Assembly (NCBI GenBank): GCA_003978465.1
Contig: QNZS01000039.1
Span: 1 to 64,000, forward strand
Direction: 5' to 3'
Source: Sulfurimonas sp.
GTDB taxonomy: Bacteria; Campylobacterota; Campylobacteria; Campylobacterales; Sulfurimonadaceae
DNA length: 64,000 nt
The stretch's first letter is position 1, and each line of letters begins with the position of its first letter. Position numbers and translations under genes: made by a program. This document shows, in pieces, positions 8,689-16,159 of the stretch. The notes under the pieces are model-generated. The model saw only the letters and a list, made by a program, of their open reading frames with translations, made no database searches and was not told the DNA's origin.

Positions 8689-9850
8689 CTAAAATGCACC
8701 CCAAGTACTACCAATAGTGATATAAATAACTATATCTTGGTCCTCGCTTGTAGCAAAGTCTAAACTACCCCAAAGACCAAACTTCTGAGCCACCTCATAT
8801 CTAAATCTAAGTCCACCAGCAGGATGAAGCTGGACATCTGCAAAATTTGTATTTATTTCTATCGGTGCCGAGGAGAGATTAAAAACAGTCTCTTTTCCAA
8901 ATACCTTTGTAGCTACTCCAAATACGACTATATTCCATCTTGGTATAACTTCATAACGAACTTATAACTCGCTTAGTAGCATCTTCTCTCCTTGGTAACG
9001 CATAGCCGAGATATCATGCATACTTATAAAAGGGTTAGCAAAAAAGGGTATACGGTCTCCATTTGACTTAGTTACTGCTTCACCTTCTACTCTTAAACCT
9101 ATAGTGAACTTTTTTACTAAAGATTTAAAGTAAAAACCTTTTACTCCATAACGCCAAAAGTTTTCGCTACTACCAAGTCTCTCATCAAAACGACGTAGAG
9201 TTGCTTTGGCAAAAAGTCCACTTGCAGGAGTGAAAATAGTATCTCTAGTATCGTACTGAACAATACCTGCAAGTCCACCCATTTTAAATTTATTTTTAAA
9301 GAGAGGATTGAGTATTGGGTATTCTCCACCATTACGCTCTGACTTTAGGTCAGAATACTAAGAAAAAGTCACTCTCTCCAAGTCTAAACATAAGCTCTTG
9401 ATATGCGAAATAACCTTTTAGTTTCATATCTATACCAATATCGCGAAGGTAAAAGTTTATATTAACATCTACTGCTCCGAGGAAAGTAGTGCTACGAATA
9501 GTGTCTTTTTTCCAAAAATCCAAGTGATATGCCCCTGCAGCTTTTGTTCCGTTCTCTGTGGCTGCCACAAATATTCCTGATATGCTTGGAGGTAATTTTC
9601 TCTCTTTAACAGAGTTAAAAGTATCATGCAAAAACATTACGTTAAGTCCAGCACCATAACCAACAGCTGGTTCAGTGATGATAGTCGGAACTGGGAGAAA
9701 ACCATAACAAGTTCTAACATAATCGCTCACATCAAAAGCTCCAACTTCGGCACTTGTAAAAAGATCTTTTTCTTCTGTTTGAACATTTTGGGCAATAAGG
9801 GAAGAACAATTAAAACTAACAAGTAGTAGTAAAGCAATAATTTTCTTTAT
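8689..9850 (-). pseudogene. outer-membrane beta-barrel protein (BamA/D15-like), broken
   Basis: Three collinear pieces of one barrel protein are seen. Piece one reads from codon ATA at 9850 and gives a textbook signal peptide (KKIIALLLLVSFNCSS then LIAQ), with beta-rich sequence up to a stop near 9350. Piece two is in another frame (NGGEYPILNPLFKNKFKMG, then GIVQYDTRDTIFTPASGLF), about 9340-8965. Piece three is in the same frame as two but behind an in-frame TAA at 8964-8962, and continues VRYEVIPRWNIVVFG to a terminal GSTWGAF, the aromatic C-end usual for outer-membrane barrels. The lesions are therefore an ATG-to-ATA start change, a frameshift near 9350, and a nonsense codon. The gene lies directly after the FkbM gene. 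Sequencing error could explain one lesion but hardly three. Confidence 0.8.
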
Positions 9851-9857
9851 TTTTTTC

Positions 9858-10943
9858 TTATTTAGGGGAGGGTATAAAGTACATGACAGTTTCAAAAATC
9901 CCTTCCATATAGTGTCGAAGATAGATTTTATAGTCATCTCTTATACTCAAAACTAGTTCAGGTATTTTGTACCAATCCTCTGCTTTATGGTAGATGCAAA
10001 TAGCCAGAACAGGATGGGAATCTAAGATAGTTTGTTTAGCACCTTCTATCGCGTCTTGTTCAGCACCTTCAATGTCTAGTTTTATAAAATCAACTTCTTC
10101 ATTTATGATGTTGTCAATTGTATCAACTGCAACACTCTGTGTACCTTTTCCGTATATAGTAGAAAATGATTTCTCTTCATTAAAATAAAGAGTCTCTTTT
10201 TTATTTGAGACACCACAGGTTAAGAACTCTATGTTCTCAAATGAGGCTAACTCGCGTTTAGCTATTCTAATATTCTCAGGTATTGGTTCTATGAGCCATA
10301 TTTTAGCAAAATCAGGATAGTTTTTGATAACTTCTTCTGATGTGTCTCCAACATATCCACCACCATCAACAAAACGAATATTTTTTATTTTTGGCACTAT
10401 CTCTTTGTCAAAATACTGACCTAAATGATCATTTGTGAAACCTTCCATAAAGTTATAATCAGCTGAGATTTTAAAGTTTATGACTTTAGTAAAAATTGCT
10501 TTTGATTTCTCATCAGATAAAAGATCATAAGTTTGTAAGTACTTCTCTCGGTTGTGAGAAAAATTATCTTTAAAGTCACTTATAAAAGGAGGGGATACTA
10601 AATCAAAAGAGCTATATTTACAAAGTGCTTTATACGAGATGTTTTTAAAACCCATCTCATCTAGTCTTTGTTTGACCTCTAAAGGACTTCCTGTAGCTGT
10701 CCAAAGTATGATAGCAGCAAGAGGTACATCCTCTATCTTTAAAATCTCTTTTTTTCGTGAACGCTGTACTCTAGAAAAATCATCAATGATTCCATCAACT
10801 TCTATAAACTTTTTTACACTTTTTGTGAGTTTGTTTATACCAAGAATATACTTTTTAACATCCTGTGAGTGGATAAAAAGGTCTACTAACTCTTTATCCT
10901 TTTCGTTGATGTAATCGCTCTTAATTAAGTTGATAAATACTTC
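9858..10943 (-). CDS. FkbM-family methyltransferase, no standard start codon
   Basis: The frame encodes a SAM-dependent FkbM methyltransferase. The glycine-rich motif is FVDGGGYVGDTSEEV, and the second core motif is DFIKLDIEGAEQDAIEGAK. The tail RHYMEGIFETVMYF is typical. The first ATG is at 10655, giving 265 residues. However, the frame stays open and protein-like for 96 more codons back to the tmk stop, with sequence such as LGINKLTKSVKKFIEVDGII that belongs to the N-terminal region of this family. No ATG, GTG or TTG occurs in those 96 codons. ATC at 10934, five nt after AAGAAG, is where a start is expected. Either a non-standard start is used, a shortened protein is made from 10655, or the gene is dead. 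Confidence 0.7.
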   Translation of the reverse strand, partial: EVFINLIKSDYINEKDKELVDLFIHSQDVKKYILGINKLTKSVKKFIEVDGIIDDFSRVQRSRKKEILKIEDVPLAAIILWTATGSPLEVKQRLDEMGFKNISYKALCKYSSFDLVSPPFISDFKDNFSHNREKYLQTYDLLSDEKSKAIFTKVINFKISADYNFMEGFTNDHLGQYFDKEIVPKIKNIRFVDGGGYVGDTSEEVIKNYPDFAKIWLIEPIPENIRIAKRELASFENIEFLTCGVSNKKETLYFNEEKSFSTIYGKGTQSVAVDTIDNIINEEVDFIKLDIEGAEQDAIEGAKQTILDSHPVLAICIYHKAEDWYKIPELVLSIRDDYKIYLRHYMEGIFETVMYFIPSPK

Positions 10944-11522
10944 TTAAGTATTGATATTGTTTAATATGTTATTGGTTATTTCTACACGAGATAGAGTTGC
11001 ATCTATCTCTACAAGCTCGATGTTTAGGAGTTTTGTAGCTTCAATGATAGCATCTTGAATATCTAAAAGGTACTTACTCCCACGAAGCTCTATTCCATCT
11101 AGTTCTTTTTGTGAGAGTCTATACTCTAATTCCTCTTTTGTTAAACGCAGTAAAAAAACTTTTTGAGGATAAATGCCATTTGTTGCAAAATCATTAAGAG
11201 ATACGATCTCCTGTGTTTTTAATTCACCTTGAGTGAGAGCATAAGCAACACCGCTCACAGCACTTCTATCGCTTATAATCATTTTCTTATATATGTTAGG
11301 TTTAATGACCTTCTGCATGTGCTCAGCACGGTCAGCTAAAAAGAGTAAGAACTCAGCTTTTTTACTCTCTACCCGAGCAGATAAAAGCATTTCACGTATC
11401 TCTTTACCTATCTCCGTAGCACCGGGTTCTTTTGTTATGATAGCATCTGGAAAGTTTTTACTAAGTGCTTCTATCTGCGTACTTTTACCAGCAGTGTCTA
11501 TACCCTCTATTGCAATGTACAT
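10944..11522 (-). CDS. tmk: thymidylate kinase
   Basis: Tmk phosphorylates dTMP to dTDP with ATP. The 192-residue protein has the P-loop EGIDTAGKSTQIEAL near residue 7 and the substrate/lid residues FLLFLADRAEHMQKVI and ISDRSAVSGVAYAL, where DRS replaces the usual DRY. It has a Campylobacterota-type length, a little under the 210 typical of E. coli. The TKEPGATEIG segment is the dTMP-binding loop. It overlaps coaD by 16 nt. Its TAA stop is followed in the same frame by the open FkbM reading frame. The whole tmk-coaD-ubiX-flgA order is a recurring Campylobacterota cluster. Confidence 0.94.
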   Translation of the reverse strand: MYIAIEGIDTAGKSTQIEALSKNFPDAIITKEPGATEIGKEIREMLLSARVESKKAEFLLFLADRAEHMQKVIKPNIYKKMIISDRSAVSGVAYALTQGELKTQEIVSLNDFATNGIYPQKVFLLRLTKEELEYRLSQKELDGIELRGSKYLLDIQDAIIEATKLLNIELVEIDATLSRVEITNNILNNINT

Positions 11523-12004
11523 GAAGTCATATTTCCTATAATTTTTTGAACTGGTGCTGGTAGTATATGCTCAGTTTTTCCGTTAAACTTTAGAAGATTA
11601 CGAACAATAGAAGAACTTATAAAAGCATTTTGTAGTGTTGGCATAAGATATACAGTCTCTATACTCGTGTCAAGAGAGTTGTTTAAGTAACCTAGTTGTA
11701 GTTCATACTCGAAGTCACTCACAGCCCGAAGACCACGAATTAAAACTCCGGCTCCATACTCATGTGCCAAATCAATAGTAAGGTTATCAAAACCAACAAC
11801 GCGTACATTTTTTAAATCTACTACGGCGGCTTTTGTCATCTCTATACGTTCTGTCAGTGAAAACATTGGTTTTTTGTCCACTGATGCTGCAACTGCAATG
11901 ACAAGTTCATCAAAAAGCTTTGATGTTCTTTGTATTATGTCTATATGTCCATTAGTAACAGGATCAAAGGTACCAGGATACAGTGCTATCTTTTTAGAAT
12001 TCAT
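11507..12004 (-). CDS. coaD: phosphopantetheine adenylyltransferase
   Basis: CoaD adenylylates 4'-phosphopantetheine in coenzyme A synthesis. The nucleotidyltransferase signature YPGTFDPVTNGHIDII lies at the N-terminus, LIRGLRAVSDFEYELQL in the middle, and the ISSSIVR motif near residue 125. I choose ATG 12004 because GGGA sits at a good distance before it and homologues begin right before the KKIALYPGTFDP block. ATG 12016 would add four residues. The start region overlaps the ubiX stop and the 3' end overlaps tmk, consistent with a tight operon. Confidence 0.95.
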   Translation of the reverse strand: MNSKKIALYPGTFDPVTNGHIDIIQRTSKLFDELVIAVAASVDKKPMFSLTERIEMTKAAVVDLKNVRVVGFDNLTIDLAHEYGAGVLIRGLRAVSDFEYELQLGYLNNSLDTSIETVYLMPTLQNAFISSSIVRNLLKFNGKTEHILPAPVQKIIGNMTSCTLQ

Positions 12005-12006
12005 TT

Positions 12007-12528
12007 CTATTCCCATCTTTTATATAAGTTGTTTTGTATACCAAGCAGATCAAACCATTTACCTATGACAAAATTTTCCATCTCATCGAGTGTCTGTTGT
12101 TCTGAGTAGTAAGCCATAACAGGTGGGGCAATGATAATACCAAGCGATGCTAGCTTTTGCATATTTTCTAAAGCAATAGCTGAAAATGGCATCTCTCGAG
12201 GAGCAAGAATAAGCTTCTTCTTCTCTTTTATTATAACAGCTGCACACCTTGTAACGAGGTTATCTGAAATCCCACAAGCTATTTTTGCTAAGGTATTCAT
12301 AGAACAAGGTGCGATAATCATAGCATCAGTACCAAAAGAGCCAGAGGCTACACTTGCACCTATGTTATTGTTTTCATGTACTGTAACATCACCCAGCTCT
12401 TTACTTAAAACTGTTTTAGAATTTTCAGACATTATAAAGTGTTTTTGTACTTCTTTTGGAAGTAACTCCAGTACTTTTAAACCTAAGTTTACCCCGCTTG
12501 CTCCACTAGTTGCTACAACAATTTTCAT
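12007..12528 (-). CDS. ubiX: flavin prenyltransferase UbiX
   Basis: UbiX attaches a dimethylallyl group to FMN, making the prenylated flavin used by UbiD decarboxylases. The 173-residue protein shows the FMN-binding start VVATSGASGVNLGLKVLE, the SGSFGTDAMIIAPCSMNTLAKIACG core near residue 85, and KKLILAPREMPFSAI with the catalytic region near 125. A UbiD partner is not in the window. The upstream flgA stop abuts its start and it overlaps coaD, so it is the second gene of the flgA-ubiX-coaD-tmk series. Confidence 0.94.
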   Translation of the reverse strand: MKIVVATSGASGVNLGLKVLELLPKEVQKHFIMSENSKTVLSKELGDVTVHENNNIGASVASGSFGTDAMIIAPCSMNTLAKIACGISDNLVTRCAAVIIKEKKKLILAPREMPFSAIALENMQKLASLGIIIAPPVMAYYSEQQTLDEMENFVIGKWFDLLGIQNNLYKRWE

Positions 12529-13398
12529 CTATTTTATCTCCGCACTATTTCTAGCAGTCACTACTGCTTTTAATTTTTTACCTAAAGAATTTATGATGGT
12601 AATCCTCTCACCAAGTCGACCATTTTGTTTTGCTTTGGCTAAAAAAGATATGGCAATATTTGAGTCCTCTACTACAACATTTATAGTTGATCCACGTTTA
12701 ACCAAAAAAAGACCTACAACATCCCGACTCGTTAGGATAAAGTCTTTTTTAACTCTATGCTTTATTTGAAGTGTTGCCTTGTTTATCTCTTGAAGTGGTA
12801 ATGCTCTAAACTTTTGTAACATTATACTCTTTTTTTTAGCATTTAAAAAAGAGAGTTCATCATCTTTTTGTATCATTTGTTTGCTTATTATGACACTGAT
12901 ACGGGCTTTTACAAGGTAGTTGAAAAATATTTTTTTATTATCCTCTGTTTTAATTTCGATTATACCTTTATTAGATAAGTATGCCTTTCTAGGTAGATTT
13001 ATATGATAGTTTTGAGGCATTTCATAAAGATATGAACGCGGTGAGATAGAGACACTGTGTATATCGATATTCATATAGTTCTTTATATATATTTTTCGTA
13101 GGTATAACTCTAATCTATCCGTATTAATTGGGCTTTTTTGTGTAAATTGTGTGTAGTTATGTTTAGAAGATATATTTTTATATCCAAGTTTATTTAGTTT
13201 GTTTAGCAAGTTTTTTGTTTTGATTCTTATAGAGTGTCTATTTTTATCTATATCAAAAAGTTTAAGCTCTGACTTTGAGCCTTTTATAATATTAGATACT
13301 ACAACATAATTTTCTTGTATAAAATAATTACTTTTAAGCTGAGTGTTTGCATATAAGTGGATAAAAAGAGTAAAAGATAAAATAAATAGTAGTTTCAT
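12529..13398 (-). CDS. flgA: flagellar P-ring assembly chaperone FlgA
   Basis: FlgA is the periplasmic chaperone needed to assemble the flagellar P-ring. The 289-residue product starts with a signal peptide (MKLLFILSFTLFIHLYAN). It ends in the SAF-type domain: ARISVIISKQMIQKDDELSF, then DVVGLFLVKRGSTINVVVED and GERITIINSLGKKLKAVV. It is longer than enterobacterial FlgA (about 220) because of a central extension at residues 50-150, which is common in Campylobacterota. The start codon abuts a promoter-bearing intergenic region. It is the first gene of the ubiX-coaD-tmk operon, linking motility to housekeeping functions by position only. Confidence 0.85.
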   Translation of the reverse strand: MKLLFILSFTLFIHLYANTQLKSNYFIQENYVVVSNIIKGSKSELKLFDIDKNRHSIRIKTKNLLNKLNKLGYKNISSKHNYTQFTQKSPINTDRLELYLRKIYIKNYMNIDIHSVSISPRSYLYEMPQNYHINLPRKAYLSNKGIIEIKTEDNKKIFFNYLVKARISVIISKQMIQKDDELSFLNAKKKSIMLQKFRALPLQEINKATLQIKHRVKKDFILTSRDVVGLFLVKRGSTINVVVEDSNIAISFLAKAKQNGRLGERITIINSLGKKLKAVVTARNSAEIK

Positions 13399-13732
13399 AG
13401 GGTGTATTATATCTTAGATAATTATATTTTTATAAGAAATTAACATCTTGAAGAAACTTTTATTAGAGCTTGATATTCTAAAGCTTAAGTCAAAAGTTAA
13501 ATCTTCACAATTATAAACTAATCTATTTTATTCTTCTAATATCTTTTATAATGTTACACCTAACAATACTATACTTAATACATGAAGCAACAGTGTGATT
13601 GAGAATAAATTTATGAAATATGGTGTCTTTATCTTCAATTTAAATTAATAACAAAGTATAAACTAGGTTAAATGAGGATATCATTTCTAATAAATTATAT
13701 AAGTAGTAAACTGTAAAAGTTCGTCAACAGGG
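13399..13732 (+). other. non-coding stretch upstream of flgA
   Basis: This AT-rich region of about 330 nt lies between the flgA start and the tRNA-Leu 3' end. I find no ORF with protein-like composition and no strong hairpin. It must hold the flgA promoter on the minus strand; several TATAAT-like hexamers are present (for example TTATAATG near 13548), so none can be singled out. Confidence 0.5.
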
Positions 13733-13816
13733 TGGTACCAGAGATGGGATTTGAACCCACAAGCCGTGAGGCGGCGGATTTTGAATCCGCTATGTATACC
13801 GTTCCATCACTCTGGC
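13733..13816 (-). tRNA. tRNA-Leu (anticodon CAA)
   Basis: The minus strand folds as a class II tRNA of 84 nt including an encoded CCA. The acceptor GCCAGAG pairs with CTCTGGT (one G-U pair), the anticodon arm GCGGA-TTCAAAA-TCCGC gives anticodon CAA, and a long variable arm follows. The T-arm is GTGGG-TTCAAAT-CCCAC. The anticodon and the long variable arm identify leucine. The probable -10 box is TATTAT at 13844-13839. Confidence 0.95.
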
Positions 13817-13857
13817 ATTTGTGATTGTTAAAAATGAAATAATAGTCATATATTACT

Positions 13858-13884
13858 TAAAAGTAAATAACATAATGCCGATAT
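13858..13884 (+). promoter_or_regulatory. sigma-28 (FliA) promoter for flgL
   Basis: TAAAAGTA (13858-13865), then 11 nt, then GCCGATAT (13877-13884) fits the FliA consensus TAAAGTTT-N11-GCCGATAA at nearly every position and at exact spacing. It points to flgL, whose ATG lies 68 nt downstream behind a strong TTTGGAGG ribosome binding site. Late flagellar filament-cap and junction genes are FliA targets. Confidence 0.75.
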
Positions 13885-13951
13885 GTGTATATGGAACTTT
13901 TATTGCTAGATTTAAATTAAGAATAAAACAAATAATTTTTGGAGGTATATC

Positions 13952-16066
13952 ATGCGAGTTACACAAAGTATGTACTATAGTAATGTATTTTCAACTAGTA
14001 ATTCAAGACTTAATCAACAACTTTTTGATGTGAATAGACAAATTGCATCGGGTCAAAAAATACAATATGCAAGCGATGATATCAGAACATTTGCTGAAAC
14101 AATGCGTCTTGATAATGAGTTATCAACAATTGCTCAAGTGAAGAAGAGTGCTGCCAGCGGTTATGAAGTTGCAAATCAAACAGATGTCACCCTTAATGAA
14201 TTTACAGATAGTATGAATAGAATGAGAACACTTCTTATTCAAGCAGCTAATGATACGAATGATGATACTTCACGAAATGCAATTGCTATAGAGTTAAAAG
14301 GAATAGCGGAAAACTTAACATCTTTAGCAAATACTTCTATTAATGGTCAATTTCTTTTTTCTGGGTCGTCAACTAATATAAAACCTATCGCTGAAGATGG
14401 TTCGTATCAAGGAAACGATGTTGCTTTGTGCAAATTTTTGGGTTCAAATAATCAACAAAAATATAATATTACAGGTGCTGAACTATTTTTAGGAGAAGAA
14501 AAACAAGTAAAGAGAGCTATAACAAGTAATGTTGTTAATAATAATTTATTAGCAAATTATTCTGCCCTTCAAATCAATCAAGAAGACAGTGAACCTTTAA
14601 GCGGTAGCAGTACAATACGTAACCTTATGGGTGATACAGATAATACAGTTGACCCTGCAAATAAACACTTCTTTTATCTAAGGGGTACACAACATGATGG
14701 TACTGCATTTAAAGAAAAAATTACTATGAAAGATGCTGACAAAATTGATGACTTATTAACTAAAATTGGTACAGCCTATGGAAATACAGGTAATGTTAAA
14801 GTTGTAAATGTTACTTTAACAAGTACAGGACAAATAGTTATTGAAGACAAGCTAAGCGGTTCAAGCAAACTTGATTTCTCTTTAGTTGGTGCTACGGATT
14901 TTTCTGGTGCTAATCCTTCTGCTGCAGATGTTTCGAATATTGACTTATTAGATGGGGGAGAAACAGATTTTACAGCTAGCTTTGCTTCACCTGGTCTTTT
15001 TTTAGTAGAATTTACTAAATCAGGATTAACATCTAGTGCAGGTGGTGGAGTGACTGGAGATGTGGCAGCATCTACTGAAGGTCTTATCTACGATAGAGCA
15101 GAGTTTTCAAAGTTAGGCTCTGTGCTCTCCTCAGGTGTGCCACAAATTGTTCGAGGAGATAATTCCTTTGCAGTAGGAGGCACTAAACTTTCAGAGGTTG
15201 CTGACTTATCACAAGGCACAACAGGAACATTAGATGGTACAAATTTAAAGTTCGTAGGTGAAGATATTAATGGAAATAATTATAATGCAGTAATTAATCT
15301 AAATAGTGCTGGGTCCACTTTTACTCTTGATACAAATTTTGATGGTACACAAGACACTACATATAACCTTTATAATATGGATATACCTAGAGTAAATACT
15401 GACGCAGATAAAGTTACCTACCAGCAAATAATGGATGTGATGAACATGGTCGTGACAAATACATTGCCAGCAAATTCATCAGGCACTGAAGCTGAGTACG
15501 ACATAGCAATTTTAAATTCCCAGGCTTTAGGAAATACTTTTTTAAATAAGGATGGAAAAATATCATTTAAAGATATAAACTCTCCTATAACAAAAGCAAC
15601 AATGTCAATTTATGATGCTAATAGTAATGATTTTAGTGTAGGGGCAGATGCTTCCGTAATGAGTTTTAACGCAAATAATGCTTTAACTATAAGGGATCCA
15701 AAAACAGATTTTTTTAAAACTATAAATGAAATCATACAGGCTGTAGAGAGTCATAGCAATACCCCTGATTCAAATTCTATTGAGAAGCGTAACGTGGGTA
15801 TTCAAAATGCAATAGCTATGATGGATGACTTACAAGATCATACCTTTAGAACACAGTCAGTTATTGGTGCACAATCTAATAATTTGAATAATTCTTTGGA
15901 AAGAGCAGGTATACTTGAAATCAGCATAATGAGTCTGCGCTCGTCTGTTATAGATACTGATTTAGCAGAATCATCACTTAGACTCTCTCAATTGACATTA
16001 AACTATGAAGCAATGCTCTCAATTGTAGGTAGAGTTTCTAAATTAAGTTTGGTTAATTACCTCTAA
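13952..16066 (+). CDS. flgL: flagellar hook-filament junction protein FlgL
   Basis: FlgL (HAP3) joins hook and filament outside the cell. The flagellin-like N-terminus MRVTQSMYYSNVFSTSNSR is followed by QLFDVNRQIASGQKIQYASDD. The conserved C-terminus is RLSQLTLNYEAMLSIVGRVS. These D0/D1 coiled-coil ends frame a long serine-, threonine- and aspartate-rich central region (about residues 190-600). At 704 residues it is more than twice the E. coli length but ordinary for Campylobacterota, whose FlgL carries surface-exposed inserts. It is preceded by a FliA promoter and a strong ribosome binding site, so it is probably expressed alone as a late flagellar gene. Confidence 0.88.
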   Translation: MRVTQSMYYSNVFSTSNSRLNQQLFDVNRQIASGQKIQYASDDIRTFAETMRLDNELSTIAQVKKSAASGYEVANQTDVTLNEFTDSMNRMRTLLIQAANDTNDDTSRNAIAIELKGIAENLTSLANTSINGQFLFSGSSTNIKPIAEDGSYQGNDVALCKFLGSNNQQKYNITGAELFLGEEKQVKRAITSNVVNNNLLANYSALQINQEDSEPLSGSSTIRNLMGDTDNTVDPANKHFFYLRGTQHDGTAFKEKITMKDADKIDDLLTKIGTAYGNTGNVKVVNVTLTSTGQIVIEDKLSGSSKLDFSLVGATDFSGANPSAADVSNIDLLDGGETDFTASFASPGLFLVEFTKSGLTSSAGGGVTGDVAASTEGLIYDRAEFSKLGSVLSSGVPQIVRGDNSFAVGGTKLSEVADLSQGTTGTLDGTNLKFVGEDINGNNYNAVINLNSAGSTFTLDTNFDGTQDTTYNLYNMDIPRVNTDADKVTYQQIMDVMNMVVTNTLPANSSGTEAEYDIAILNSQALGNTFLNKDGKISFKDINSPITKATMSIYDANSNDFSVGADASVMSFNANNALTIRDPKTDFFKTINEIIQAVESHSNTPDSNSIEKRNVGIQNAIAMMDDLQDHTFRTQSVIGAQSNNLNNSLERAGILEISIMSLRSSVIDTDLAESSLRLSQLTLNYEAMLSIVGRVSKLSLVNYL

Positions 16067-16129
16067 TTTAGACCTTTTTTATTGCAAAAAGCTAAATAAT
16101 TACTTTATAAAATATTTTAGGCTATACTT

Positions 16130-16158
16130 CTTATAAATTTATTATATGGATTTATAAG
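16130..16158 (+). repeat. 9-bp inverted repeat at the ftsK start
   Basis: CTTATAAAT (16130-16138) and ATTTATAAG (16150-16158) form a perfect stem with an 11-nt loop ending one base before the TTG start of ftsK. The weak Shine-Dalgarno-like ATGGA lies partly in the loop. Confidence 0.5.
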
Positions 16159-16159
16159 C

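Noticed and set aside
10639-10914. 91-codon plus-strand ORF opposite the region with no FkbM start
   Set aside because: The minus strand reads as the FkbM N-terminal domain across the whole stretch, so the plus-strand frame is a shadow.
12131-12769. 212-codon plus-strand ORF opposite ubiX/flgA
   Set aside because: It lies antisense to two well-recognised genes, its serine/phenylalanine-rich composition is what a shadow frame gives, and there is no ribosome binding site.
13813-13830. Possible sigma-54 promoter (TGGCATTTGTGATTG) before flgL
   Set aside because: The -12 GC is missing and it overlaps the tRNA-Leu 5' end; the FliA promoter downstream is a far better fit.
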